A DNA stretch of 64,000 bases, from positions 64,294,001-64,358,000 of the forward strand of contig CM114271.1 in assembly GCA_050084515.1 (NCBI GenBank). Reading direction: 5' to 3'. This DNA comes from Blasia pusilla (taxonomy: Eukaryota > Marchantiophyta > Marchantiopsida > Blasiales). Made by a program: the position numbers and the translations under genes. This document shows positions 46,309 through 58,469 of the stretch, piece by piece. The notes beneath the pieces are model-generated. The model did not search any database and was not told the DNA's origin. It was given only the letters and a program-made list of their open reading frames with translations. How positions within the stretch are numbered: position 1 is the first letter of the stretch; the number at the start of each line of letters is the position of its first letter.

Positions 46309-48656
46309 CTAGTTGGGAGCCAAGGATCCTTCCCCTCTTGAATACTTGGAGCCTCGTGGCTCTAAGTATTCAAGAAGGGTCCTACTTCCTAAAGTCTTCT
46401 TATCTACATATATTTGAGTGCGTTCCACTTCTTCACTCGTAGAGATATATCTATATGGATTTGCAAACAAGTACCTAAAATGAGTAGAATTCTTCCACAA
46501 TACCACAAACTCAGACAATATCTCCTCAGAATCAGAGGAAGGTCCTTCTAAGGCAATGTTCAAGACAACATCTAAGTACTTGGTGGTCAACCTATTACGA
46601 GATTTAATCTTTATCATGTTTTGAATGGAAAAGGCGCTCTCACATATGGCAGAGTTAACACACTGGAATCTACCTACATTTTCCAAAATCAACAAATTGG
46701 AAAACTTACATTGCAAGGAGGAACTCCAACTTACCATAGCCCACAAGTCTCTTAATTGCGATCCTTCCACTCAGTGATAGCCATTAATTTGAAACACTGA
46801 AAATCTTGCTTAATGATTGAAGAATTAATGACAGCTGGTTGCAACTGACCCCGCAATGGCAATTGAGCTCCAAAAAAACCACAGATATCATCTAAATCTT
46901 TACATCCCCAACTATTCGGTCCAACTTGTCGAGAAGGCATGTATAGAGGATTGAGGATTCTCATTGAACCAATGAGGTTGTTATCTCAAAATCGTTCCTG
47001 TAAAGTTGCACATATACTTTCAGAAAACCTTTTATGAAAGAACAAGGCAGCCTCCAAGTCGCTTCTTGTCCGATCCTGACACATATTGATGCTATGAAAT
47101 TTGTTTCCCCTTATCTCAGAATGTAAAAGACGAAGATAACCACCAAGTGGCCCAAAGTCAAGAAGTAAATGATAACCTGTATCTTTAGAGAAGGTTGAAG
47201 CATTCAAGTCATGAGTTTCAATAACAAAATTCATGGTAATCCTAGCTATCTCCAAATTGACGATGCTCCCTATAGTGCTAACATCCACAAACTTGTGCTA
47301 AAATATCTTACTCAGATTTGCAAGCATGGAAAGAATATCAACCAAAAAATACAATTGATAGATCATTTGGAATGATCTCAACATGTTGAATAAATTCACA
47401 ACATTCCCATCGTCCTCTGAAGGGGAAATATCTCTAAAGCATGTCAATACTGATTCTAAAGAATCACACAATATGGTCATTGCTTGCCAACGGGATAACT
47501 ATCGAATCTTGTGGTATCTCTTCATGACTCGTTGGGGGTCATTGAACTTTTCCTGCAAAGATGGTAGAATTTTTTTCTTCTTGGACGACCTTCTAAAGTA
47601 ACTAGCTACAGCATTGAGAATTGAATCAACTTCAAGGATATAAACTTGTAATCAGGACCTTTCGAAGTAGACAAAGTAGCCTGATTCGTTCTATGGGCTA
47701 CACAATGAACTGAAAGAATGTAAGGGTTTATCTTCTGCCTCATATGGGAGGCTAAACCCATCTCGCTACCTACCATTGTTGATGCACCATCTGAACAAAA
47801 TGCAATCATTTTGGAGAATTACAACCCTCCATCTTTGATTAGTTGCAATAAGGTTTCAATAATAGTATTAGAATATTTTGATTCACAACCAAGTAATTCT
47901 AGAAAGCAACATTCTGCTTGCCCCTCTAGATCTTCAATGAAAGTGGCGAACACGACCAAATGCCCTGTTACAGATATGTCTGTTGACTCATCGATCATAA
48001 TTCCAAAGAAAGGAGAGGCTCCAACTCTAGCAAGAGTTCTTCTATGCAAAACTTGGCTAATGAAATAAGAAATTTCACTACAACTCTTTTCATCTTGGTA
48101 TTAGTCTCTAGTAATAGGAGCACTAACAAAAATCAGCAACTTATACAGATTGGGAAATTTAAAAAATGGCATAGTCTCCTTTGCAAGGAAGTATGCCCAC
48201 TTAAACAATGTCATCAAAGCGACTTCGCAAGTTTGGTTGGTTGTGGAAATGGCCTTTGCCATCAAATTCTTACCCCCAATTTGCAGCCCATGAAAACTTA
48301 GTGTACTTGTTGGACTTGGCATGATCAGTAAAGGTTGAAACCTTGCAATTAATTGCTCCATCTCTGGCAAAGACACTCATCCCCTTACCCTTCCTACAAA
48401 CTTTACAAAATAATCTACCAAGCACTAGTTCAAAATCAATCCAATCAAACATTGAATACCAGATATGATTCCATGCTACATGAACTTTTTTGGATACAAC
48501 TACATTACTTCTTGATGGAGGCTGCTCGTCTCTTTCATTAGATGAGCTAGACAATGCGATAATGTCAGGCCCATCATCTGTGCGTTCCTTACCTAGGACT
48601 ACAGTCATTTTCTTTTGTCTCTTGGCCATGTGCATTTTTGAGCAACTACCAACCAA
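46309..48656 (-). pseudogene. hAT-superfamily transposase (TTF-finger type), broken
   Basis: This DNA transposase would excise and insert its element by cut and paste. On the minus strand the N-terminal part (48656-48270) has a Ser-rich leader and a TTF/BED-like zinc module: FCKVCRKGKGMSVFARDGAI, then TFTDHAKSNKYTKF. The catalytic region reads FFGIMIDESTDISVTGHLVV (first Asp, about 48000) and IAFCSDGASTMVG...HCVAHRTN (second Asp, about 47795). The C-terminal dimerisation part (46770-46309) reads ICESAFSIQNMIKIKSRNRL then LDVVLNIALEGP, carrying the catalytic Glu region. Intervening segments at 46752-47480 are hAT-like but out of frame. At least five frame breaks make it inactive. It resembles the zinc-finger MYM/TTF plant proteins domesticated from hAT elements. 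Confidence 0.85.
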
Positions 48657-48659
48657 TGC

Positions 48660-49640
48660 CTAAACTGATCTAGACTAAAATCTGTAAACGTGTTAAACCT
48701 AAACCCGAAAGTAAACCCAACAGCAAGGAAAGTTAATGAAATGATTTGGCTCGTTGGATAGAGAGTGCAGTTGAGCAAATCTAGTAGCAGACAAACAAAT
48801 GTGGTGGAGAGCCCTGCTATAATTTCCGGCCTACAGATAATTCATAGCCGCCCCAAATATTCGTAGAGAGCCCCAAATCCACCCCAAAATTTTGTGGAAA
48901 GCCTCAAAGATTCACTGTCGGAAGTGTGGCAATACAACATGATCCTAAACAAGCAAATCGCGAAGCGAAGCGAGAGTAGCTAAGCAAAGCAACCGGAAGT
49001 AAAGTAAGGCGTAGTGCGGATGGAAGTGTGATACCGTAGTGCGGATTGCAAGACTCCATAGTCCAAGAGCAAAACAAACATAGAAAATTTCAGATGGGCA
49101 CTTTCAGATCTTGAGAGCCCGTACAACAAAAAACACGTGCAAGGGAATGACGACGAGTTTTGTGACAGGGCCAACAACTCAGAGCTAAAACAAAAAAAGC
49201 AAGGCCCATAGCTTAGACTTTGTGACTCTACGTTGAGAATTGGAGAGCCCGCACCTCTTCAAGACAAAGCACATAGCATAATAACGGAGGGCCCGCATCT
49301 CAGACTCTCGGACTCTGCGAAGCAACGGATGGGCATGCTCAGACCTGTAGCCCGCAGTTGTAGAAGAAAAAACAAACAGAGAAAAATAACTTTCAGAAAG
49401 GGCCGGGCCCGCAACTCAGACTCTTGGAGAGAACAAGTGTGTATTTCGGAGATAGAAGTATGCTGAGTGCACTGTGCAGCAGGGAAAAAAAAAGCAGCAG
49501 CGTAGGGCCCGTGGCTTGGAGAGAAACGAAAAGCAGCAGAGGAGGGCCCGTGGCTAGGAGAGAAACAAAAAGAAACAACAGATACACTGCAACATAACCA
49601 AAGTGAGGGTCTGAGACTCCGAGGGAATGAGTTGTGGAGA
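48660..49640. repeat. Degenerate GGGCCCG repeats upstream of hAT
   Basis: The words GAGGGCCCGCA-CTCAGACTCT and variants recur at about 49060-49640 with roughly 80-100 bp spacing, each with AACAAA runs between. Further members (GAGAGCCC) are scattered at 48800-48900. The position just upstream of the transposase start suggests hAT subterminal repeats, but this is inference. Confidence 0.45.
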
Positions 49641-50017
49641 GCCCCACGGTGGGTCTCCATCCAACAACTTCGCCCCTAACTCTCAATCTCTCTCTCTTTG
49701 AGGTATACCCCTCCCCTCTCCCAAGCTCTCTCCATGGTAACCTATGCTCCCAAGTCATCTCCATGGCTCTTGACCTGATGTAGGAAGTCAAGGGCCAATT
49801 ACTAAAAAATAGAAAGTAGATCATATACTCAAAAATGTTATTTACCTAAAATAGTAAGTTCCTCAATATGGCTCCAAATGAGCCGAAACGAAGGGGAAAC
49901 CTGCTCTCTCAGGTTTTCTAGGCCTCAGCAGGTCATTCTCGACCTACTGAGCATGTCCTCTACTACTCACGAAGGCGCTCTACTAGATCTCACCGATCTT
50001 TCCTAAAAGACGTGACA
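49640..50017 (-). repeat. LTR fragment, minus orientation
   Basis: On the minus strand it starts TGTCACGTCTTTTAGG at 50017. It shares GGTGAGATC-AGTAGAGCGCC, GACCTGCTGAGGCC and GGGGTATACCTCAA with the solo LTR at 60977-61589. It abuts a plus-strand integrase fragment head-to-head, so the junction at 50017/50018 is a rearrangement or nested insertion. Confidence 0.75.
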
Positions 50018-50964
50018 CGTTGCAGGATAGATTGAGTGAGGGAGCGGCTTATGTATTTCTTGATAGAATGCTTAGTCATTTTGGCGCACCTGCAGAGGTG
50101 TTGACAGACTAGGGTATTGAGTTTAGGGGTGAATTTCAGGCCTTGTGCGATCACACAATGTTAAATCATCGTACAACTTCTCGAGATCATCGGAGGAAGA
50201 TGGTTTGGCAGAGAGAGTTGTGCAGACGATGACGACAGGCTTGCGCAAGTATGGACTACAGAGAGGACACTTGGGAGATTGGGACCTATAGTTTCCATGG
50301 TTGGAGATGGATTACCGCTTCAGTCGGCACCCATCCTTGGCATCATTTTCACCGTATTTCTTGCTCTATGGGAGAGAGCTAGAGTTACCGTTGTCGATTC
50401 GACGAGATGTGGTTGAGGTACTTGACCTCAAAAATCCAAACGTATGGGTGTGAGTGTGTTATCAATAGGCTGAGCTCTTTTGGAGAGTCATGCTTATGGC
50501 GTTTGAGAACTTGGCTATCGCTCAACATCGCGATACTATGAGATACGCGACTATGCGTGGAGGAGGCAATCGACCAGGGATTCGATGATTCCATCTTGGA
50601 AATTATGTCTACCTACAGCACATGGCGCACGTGACATTGGATGTGACGGCGAGACGCACTATTCTGCGAGTGCAAGAGATTTTACCTTCAAGAGTCCATG
50701 TTTTAGAGGGTCGTGATGGTACGGTTTGGAAAGATCATGAGCGTAACTGTGCGTCATGTCATCTTCCGAACCTAGATGGGAGGATTGATCCAAGCTTGGC
50801 AATTGTTCCTACAGGCTTGAGATGAATGTTGTGTGGATCTGCCAGAGGCACGGCCATGATGCTAGTCTGTGATGGGTGCTCTCGAGGATGGCATATGTCG
50901 TGTTTGACGCCGCCTCTTGACTTGGCTCCTCAGGGATGTTGGATTTGTCCCAGATGTACATAGA
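50018..50964 (+). pseudogene. Integrase-PHD fragment, second DNMT-gypsy family member
   Basis: This 5'-truncated copy begins inside the integrase core (AYVFLDRMLSHFGAPAEVLT with the second Asp), then GLAERVVQTM (Glu), SPYFLLYGRELELP, YATMRGGGNRPGIR and DVTARRTILRVQE. LEGRDGTVWKDHERNCASCH and LPNLDG follow. It ends with a PHD finger at about 50826-50961: LCGS, MLVCDGCSRGWHMSC, WICPRC, then a TAG stop. The region expected to hold the first PHD Cys is a TGA here. Comparison with 16756-17690 shows the same architecture, so the PHD finger is a family trait. RT, DNMT and gag are absent. Several stops occur. Confidence 0.88.
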
Positions 50965-51141
50965 TATGATAGATAGATTATAAGATGACTCTTGATGTTA
51001 TGGATTGCAGGAAGGTGAGTAACGATGGGGCGACATAGCATCAGACCTTCTGATATTAGCACCGAAAAGATGCATAGCATTTGGACTTGTTTTGTAGGCT
51101 ATCTGGAGTTAAAGGGACCTAACCACCAACTAGGAGGGCGA

Positions 51142-52005
51142 TTGGGGTTGTCTTGTCGTTCATGTGTAGAGATGTTAGGATTCATATGTAGATGGATCTT
51201 AGACATGTGTGTGCATCACAGCCAATGTGTGTTGACAGCGATGTGTATTCGCAAGATAGTTGTCATGATAGATGAGGCGTAGGGCGAGATAGTATCGAGG
51301 CCTTAGAGGGGTCTTGTACTTCCCTATTTTGAGAGGTCATATGTGACCTGCTCTTAGGAGGGGACCTACGAGTGTAGGTCAGCCTTCCCTTTATGAGGAG
51401 TGGCAACCTTGGAGAGGTTAACCTTCCTAGCCATGTATGGCTCCACTTGGATCTATAGGGTCGTGAGTTAGTTGGTAGTTGGTCTTATGAGGGGACCACA
51501 TACGTAGTTGTTAGGGAGTTAGTATGTGTGTACCACAGGTTGGTAGTGACCTTCTAGGAGGGAGGTGGCTTGTATGTACACGTCACCCATGGAGATGCCC
51601 AGGGGGGTATACCTCAAATGAAGCTCATTTGGAGCTCATCTCCTTAGGATTGCACACCCTTGTTGGGATCCATGATACGATGCAGCTTGCATGTATTGAG
51701 CCTGGATTCTCTCTTGAAGAGTGGGCTTGGAGTGATCAATAAGGAAGATCACACATTTTGGGAGTCCTTATGTACACTTTCTTTTGCTGTTACACCAGTG
51801 TGTATCTGATTCACGAATATGGCTGTTTGGATGAAACACGGTTGATTGCAGATTTCATTAGAGCCTAAAATGCATATTCAACTTTATATTGGGGTTGTCC
51901 GATTGTTCATGTGTAGAGATGTTACGATTCATATGTAGATGGGTCTTAGACATGTGTGTGTATGACATCCAATGTATCTTGGCAACCATGTGTATTTGCA
52001 AGACA
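51142..52005 (+). repeat. 3' LTR of the second DNMT-gypsy member
   Basis: The PPT-like AACTAGGAGGGCGA (about 51129-51141) is followed by a TTGGGGTTGTC... segment (51142-51258). TGTCATGATAG then begins at 51261. A second copy of the TTGGGG segment closes the LTR at about 51889-52005 (ending GCAAGACA). This repeats the arrangement seen at 16001-16597. The interior shares GGGGTATACCTCAA with the LTRs at 49640 and 60977. Total size is about 745-865 bp depending on where the start is placed. Confidence 0.7.
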
Positions 52006-52019
52006 ACTACTTTATAGGC

Positions 52020-52171
52020 TTGGAGATTTGGCAATAGTCAGATTCTATTTTTCTATTTCTACAAAAGTATGTAAGATAAATCTTCTTGAAAGCATTCGGG
52101 ATGACCGAGTGTAAGGTAGTGGTATCGCCAATGGAGGTGAAACACGTTGGAACTCTCAATGGAGGATTTAC
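52020..52171 (+). pseudogene. Copia RT fragment
   Basis: This sequence matches the segment of the 27.8-32.7 kb element that encodes [20 protein letters not shown] and [12 protein letters not shown], now on the plus strand and diverged. GGCATTCGGGATGACCGAGT and AAGGTAGTGGTATCGCCAAT are nearly identical. It is a relic of another copia copy. Confidence 0.85.
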
Positions 52172-52348
52172 CGGTTAGTTCACGCCGGAAATCAGTTCTA
52201 TTCCGGCGTCGCACATGTATGCCCGTCGCACAGCTGCCGGAATCCTCTTACATTCGGCCGGTAACCCTGCCGATAATCTGACAGCGAGGTCGGTAAATCT
52301 CAAAAATTGCCGGCCGGGGGTTACTCGTAACCCCGGATCTCCCCGACA

Positions 52349-52496
52349 TTGGTTGAGTTCCCGACGACCGGACCAGCGAGACGGACCAATCACCCCCGAC
52401 CAGTTAAAGGAACCCATGGGATCGGGGAGTCGGGCAAGCCGGTCGGACCGGTCCGTCTGCTCGTCTCGCTGGTCCGGTCGTCGGGAACTCAACCAA
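52349..52496. repeat. 34-bp perfect inverted repeat
   Basis: Arms 52349-52382 and 52463-52496 are perfect reverse complements (TTGGTTGAGTTCCCGACGAC at the left tip) around an 80-bp GC-rich loop, which itself has pairing GACGGACC/GGTCCGTC. It lies about 750 bp upstream of the GT23 gene. It might be a foldback element or a cruciform-forming site. Confidence 0.9.
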
Positions 52497-53240
52497 TTCC
52501 GGGGACGATAGAGCGAGGAACGATAGCATTTATGGTCCTTGGGGCGCTTCGAGGAAAGGATACGGAATCGAACGAACGTGATAGAAGGCGTTCTGATGTG
52601 GGTTTCAGCGTTCATTTCTGTCCGCCAAGGCCGCCACGCTCGGAGCGGTTCTTCCACACCATTGGAAAGGAAAACGCGTTTAGGGAAAGTGCGCTGGCGT
52701 CACGATAGGGGAAAGTCGTTGAGAATCTTAACACCCTAAAGGTCATCGTGGGGATGCAGGAGTGGATGAAAATTTCGACAACGCGTAGATGGTAAGGAAG
52801 GTCCGTCGAGCTTTGGTTGTCACGACCGACCGACCATTGACGAACTTCATGTACTGGTGATTAACTCGGAAATTGAATCATAAGAGACGCTCCAGTTCTC
52901 GAGTTCTTTCCTTCGATTAGAGTCGGAGCGCAGCCTGATAAAAGAGAAACAAATGTCTCGGGTTCCGAGTAGTGTCGGCTCTGCTCTGTGTGTGGCCGGA
53001 GCTGGTGTTCGATTGTGCGAGTCCCGTTTGTGGCTTTCCCATCCCTCGAAATTATCATAAGATGTAGGGAAAAGGTCCATTTGCAGTGCCCGGAGTCGTA
53101 ACGGTAGGATCAACTGGGTTTAGTACCGTGACGCATATTCCCATCTCAGTCTATCAGATAAATAGAGTTTCGACGACGTTCTCGTACACTGGCTTCAACG
53201 AGATTTTGGAAATTTAATTGGATGAATTTTAAGTGAGTCG

Positions 53241-56197
53241 ATGGAGAGAACTAGTCCGGCTCTTCCAGCCTTTTCTACGTACATGTGGAGCAATCGCCGC
53301 TGCATCCGCAGGTCAGTTGCAGCGATGAAGTCGAAGTCGGAGGGTAGGGTGGGTGGAGTTCGAACTGTAGTATTATCTGTTTCCTGCTCGATGATAATCA
53401 TCTGCGGAATCTCAGCTCTCGTCTCTAGCAGTTGGGAGTTTCCTGCCTTGTTCCTGGTCACGGGATCCTGGTTTGATAATTCTGCAGAGCTCGAGAGCGA
53501 GGCCAGGCGTGCCGATCGGGCATCCAATTATTGTGAGTACTACATGTTCGTAACCCTAGAAGTATTGCTGAACCTTTGGATTGCTTGAAACAGTCCGGGC
53601 ATAAGTCCCGCAATTCTTTGTTTTCGTGGATCCAGGGTCGTAGTAGTTGTCAGCTGTTACTATTCTTTCGCCGTCTATTTGTATTGTTTCGACACATCAG
53701 AAGGAACAGATGGACAGTCCCAAACGTGTGCAATGGAGTGGAACTGATATATATATCGCATAAATAGGGGAATCCATCGATATGGAAGAGGCGCAAGGGA
53801 ACTCGCTCGACTGGCGGAAACGATCAAAGGATTGGTGGGGAAATCGTGAGTTGAAGTCCAAACTCAATGATTCGAACTGGAACGGACGGCATAAGATGCA
53901 TAACGCGCTGAAGGATGGAAAGCTCTGGTTCGATGAGGAATTCGAAAACTATTTCATATCTGAACTCGAGGCACATCAATTTCCCTCTAACTGCATGAAA
54001 AATTTCTGGATCGCTATCCGCGCACATGAAGCAGGTAGTATTCCGATTAACTACTTAATCTACAGATCTCTTAAATCTGCATGGCCACGATCCAATCATT
54101 GATAACAATTTCCACGATCTTTGTCATGCAACTTCTGGACGTCCGAAATATCTCTCGGGAGAGCTAGAGCACATGGACATGGTGAAGGTATTCTAGGTAC
54201 ATAAAAGTAGCGGGATGCACTTACATTTAAGCTGAACTTTCATGAGTGTAGACAATATTATGCTTACACCTCTTCATACTGTAAGGTTCAAGTTTCTTTA
54301 TATTCAATTTTACGTAGTAATTCTTGAGTTGCTGCGTCCGTAGATCCGAGATGGATCGAAAAGGTTAGATTTCTTAGTTTGGAGATCTAAATCGTACCAC
54401 GAGCCGGAAAATGAACATTTGAAATCGGAGAGGACTCGTAAAATGTTTGAAAAGTACTAGAGTGACCAGTCGTCACTTTAAGAGCAAAAAGAGAGAAAAT
54501 TGTTGCGAAAATTGGGATTGGATTTTTTCTTCCCCAAAGTAAAAAATCTTTATGTGGACGCGGTCAAAACTTTGCAATTTTCTGTTCGAAACTTGGAGTT
54601 AGTAGAATCTTGAGTGACTCTTCAGAATTTGAAATGCCTGTTAAAAAAGGAAAAATTTCAAAACTCAGGACAAAGTTAAAATTGCCCGAAACCTATGAAC
54701 TCTCGTCTGTCCATGTTTCCAAAGTCAATTTGGGTTCGGATGTGCACGTGAATAAATCGAAATCCGGGCCTCCGAATTGGAATATTTCTTATTACTCTGA
54801 ACATGCGCGTGGGCCTCTTGATTCTTGATGTTAACGTTGCTCATGGATGTTACTGTTAATTTCGCAGGTTTGCTCTCAGCTACACACGTATTTAGTCCGG
54901 TACTGTTGATGGCGATGGTCAAAGGGAATGGATACACGGCTTTGCCTGTCCAGCAGATTATAGGTGATCCAGAGATACAGCTTCCAACTTTTGACGGTTG
55001 TGGTGAACGCAAAGATAAACACATAGGGTGTTTCTGCAATATCACAAGCTGCAGGATCGACGAAGACCCGGCTAGGTTAGCAAGTGTAGATGATGAGACC
55101 CGTGCGAATGTGGTGGGCGCCAATTGGGACTCGCTCATGGAGGATCAAACGACAGGCCCAGGTGGCATGACTATTTTGCGTAGTTTTCTGTATCGAGGTG
55201 ACGCTCCCTCTTTCGACGATGCGTGGACAAGACCGAAATTGAAACTGTGGAAGAAATTTCTTGAACACGGATCGACAGGAGTGCACAACAGACCAAGGAA
55301 AGACATTGCGAAACTCCAGAATTCTGAAGTGGACTTCGTCTTACATTCCATGATTAGCGCATGGATGATGCAGAAGACTTCAGCTCAGGTGAAGAAAATC
55401 GCTGATAACATTATGGCCAAGTACGCAGATGCAGATGGTCGTCCGCTTTGGGTACCGCCCGTTCTGGCTCTTCATGTTCGGATGACGGATAAAACGGTGA
55501 GTGCTGAAACAGTTTTAAGGTTGTAATGATCTAGTGATTGACTGTGGGATTCCACCTTCCTGCTCTCAGCAAATGACAAATCTTCTGAGAGTTCCAGAAT
55601 TTTGCTTATAAGTGTGCAACTATTGATGCGTATAGTACTCAGGAACTTTGGATTATGAATATTTTTGAGCTGCGATGATCGCGCAGGACCATACTCATGG
55701 TCGTTTGCAAACAGATAGAGGATCCATATTTCCGGACCCACGGGAAATACCGAAGCGTGGAAGAGTACGTCGAGAAAATGGAGGAACTAGAGCGAAAATA
55801 CTCTTTCCGATGGGAGTCAATATTCATCATCTCTGACTCGGGCACTGCAATACATTCCTTGGCGCAACTTATCAACAATGTGACTGGTGCGCCTGATTCT
55901 CGCAATGGAGAGGAGGGAAAACGATTCATCATGTACGACTATTCTTATGACGACAACCTCATTGAGAGACAAGGAGGTCATACTCATGTCCCTCCGGAGT
56001 TGAAGTACTCAGCCCAGGAGCATTTTCTTGCCACCTTGTATATTATGTCCAATATATGTGATTATGCCATCGTGCAATTCAGCTCCAACGTTGGTAGATT
56101 CCTAACTGAGCTCATCGGAGCACGACATCGACTCTCATGTCCAGATCCAGTAGGCCCCAATAGTTATTCCGTGGATACTGGGTGGACTCACAGTTGA
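53241..56197 (+). CDS. GT23 fucosyltransferase-like protein, four exons
   Basis: Exons 53241-53532, 53768-54034, 54868-55496 and 55715-56197 join with GT...AG borders and matching phases (1, 1, 0). This gives 1671 bases, 556 residues, with no internal stop. The protein has a short basic tail and one membrane segment at about residues 41-63 (TVVLSVSCSMIIICGISALV), a type II Golgi layout. Next is a Cys-rich stem (DGCGERKDKHIGCFCNITSC) and the GT23 GDP-fucose site ALHVRMTDKT (residues 387-396). The C-terminal donor region is DYAIVQFSSNVGRFLTELIG, FSS near 518. FUT8/NodZ enzymes add alpha-1,6 fucose. FUT8 has HVRRTDK; the second Arg is Met here, and the Asp before the FSS region appears to be Thr. 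No SH3 tail follows, unlike animal FUT8. The start is the first ATG before the membrane segment. Acceptor or linkage cannot be read from sequence. Confidence 0.82.
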
Positions 56198-56529
56198 TAA
56201 TTCTCTCCTGAATCCAGTGAAGGAAAATTGTGGAAAATTCTCTACACCATGAGAGAGACATTTGTAAATATATTTAAAGTGCAACCTGTGACGAGTACTG
56301 CCATAATTACGACTTCGTGAAATTCAGTTCGCTGCGAGATTCCTAACTGAGCCCATCTCATCAGAGCACCAAATTGACTCAACAGTCTCCATTCAGTAAG
56401 GTAGACTCTTTTCAATGCATTCAAAGTGCACCCTATTGCGAGCAGTGGCATTCCGCTGACCACACAGGCATTTCTATTGTGATATTGGATCGGATGGGAG
56501 GTAAAGATTTTCCTGACAAGAACTCATGC

Positions 56530-57620
56530 AACGAAGAGAAGAGAAAGACTATACTCATTAAGTAGTGCCTTGCGACCAATTGGGGTGGACGGTGCCAATT
56601 GGGTGCGGAGATAGGAATAAGTGAGGAGGGTAACATATAGCGTTTGGGTGCGGAGATTCCAATACTAGCTACTTTCCCAGACGCTCTATACAACACAATC
56701 TATCTTCTCTATTGGGAATAGAAAATTAGTGAATCTAGGCTACTGAATGCAATTCTGGTGTTGCACTTTGCGTTTCAAATGTGGCACACAAGAAAGAAAG
56801 AATGAATGAATAACTGACTGACTGAAATGATACGTTACGGGGACCCGAAAGAAGCATGAAATGTTTCATCCCTCCATCACACAAGTCGCAAGAGTTTTGT
56901 TGTGTTCCCATCCTGCTTTTCTTATGGATTGCCCCCGTCCTAAACTTGAACTTAAGTCGGGTGACTAGGGTTCCCCACAAGTAGTTCAGAATGTACCGTG
57001 GCTTCCTCCACAAGACATTTTCATGGCTTCCTCCGTGCTGTTCTGCCCGGGAAGAGAAAGGGAGATTGCACTCATTAATTACTCCCTACTAGTTACAATA
57101 ACATTCTTGGACGGTGCTAGAGACAGACAAGGACTAAAGACCCCGCCAGAGAGAGACAAGGACTAAAAACCCCGCCAGAGAGAGAAAGTACTCATGAAGT
57201 AGTACAGGCCGAGAGAGACTATACTCATGAAGTAGTGCGACCATAGACCTGGTCGGATGGTTGGACGGTGCTTGAGACTGGGATGGGTGTAGGGAGAAGT
57301 GAGGGGGGTACCATATGAGAGGAGACACTCTCATATTGTGAGTGCTGACCAAACAACGTGTTCGTGCGGAGCTTCCAAGTGTGATTGGAAGCTCTTCACC
57401 ACACCATCTGATAGGGATCCCCAATAGACATTACTTATGGGAGAGAGAACGAACTCATTAATTACTGCCTGTCGTGGCCTTGCAATCGTAGAGCCTGCAA
57501 CCTGGTTCGACGGTGCTAGAGGGACAGAAGGATGCTGTTTGGTTCGCCTACGGACATGCACAACGAAAAGATGACACACATCGATCCCGTCTGTTCCGTA
57601 ATGATAGCCAAGTCTTGACA
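56530..57620. repeat. Degenerate short repeats downstream of GT23
   Basis: The phrases GAGAGAGACTATACTCATGA, AGTAGTGCC and GGACGGTGCTAGAGA recur at about 56540, 57050, 57110-57275 and 57430-57520 in loose tandem order. No coding frame is supported. From 57620 to 58470 nothing was recognised. Confidence 0.55.
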
Positions 57621-58469
57621 TGATACTCTAGGAGGTGGGGTCATGAAATTCTGCAGGAAGATTGAGGAGAATCGTACTTATCAATGAAAGTTGGCTCAGA
57701 TGAATCAGATGACAATCTTCGTAGGTAAAGAATATGAAGGCGGTCAGTACGACTGTACGAGAGCTTAAATTAGAGTCACTTCTCAGTCGAACTTCTCAAA
57801 ACTAGTAGTATTTTGATCATGTTTTTACTAATCAGATCAATTTTGAAGGAAAACATGAGAAATCATTATGATCTGTCATTAATCCTCTCGCCAAATCCTC
57901 AGGGAAATAGAACAGATTTGACTCCGACACTCTTGAACTCGATCAGCTCAAGTCACTCTTGCAACCCATAATGATCTCAAAATGAAGTTCCTACAAATTA
58001 TCATAATTTCTACCGTACGATTAAGAAAATTTCGATTTTCTCGTCTGATTTTCAACTTTTCGTGTCACTGGCGCTCTTCTTTTCTGATCATACATTTCAT
58101 GATTGGATCTGCAAACTTGTTCATAGTCCAAGACCTCTTACTCATTCAATCCTCCAGTCTTTGTAAGACTTGAGAAACACTTCAATCATACATTGAAGCA
58201 TAGAAATCCAATGAAGATTAAAATGCAGAGGAGTTCTTGTTGGAACAAATTTCCTCAGACTGACTCTCAAAGCTTTGGAGTAGAAGAGAGAACATGTTTG
58301 AAGTCTTCAGATTGAATTCCTAGAGTTCCGATGACGGAAGCCACCAACGACTTCGATCTGATTATACATCGACAAATTCAGAGTGCACAGTTTCACCACT
58401 GCTCCGCATCGATGGAATGTGACAGTCCCTAGCTCATCACTACGGCCTCGAAAAGTGACTTTCCACCAT

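Noticed and set aside
52349-52708. 119-codon plus-strand and 160-codon minus-strand frames near 52.2-52.7 kb
   Set aside because: Both run through the inverted repeat and have similar open length on opposite strands, as expected from GC-rich palindromic DNA.
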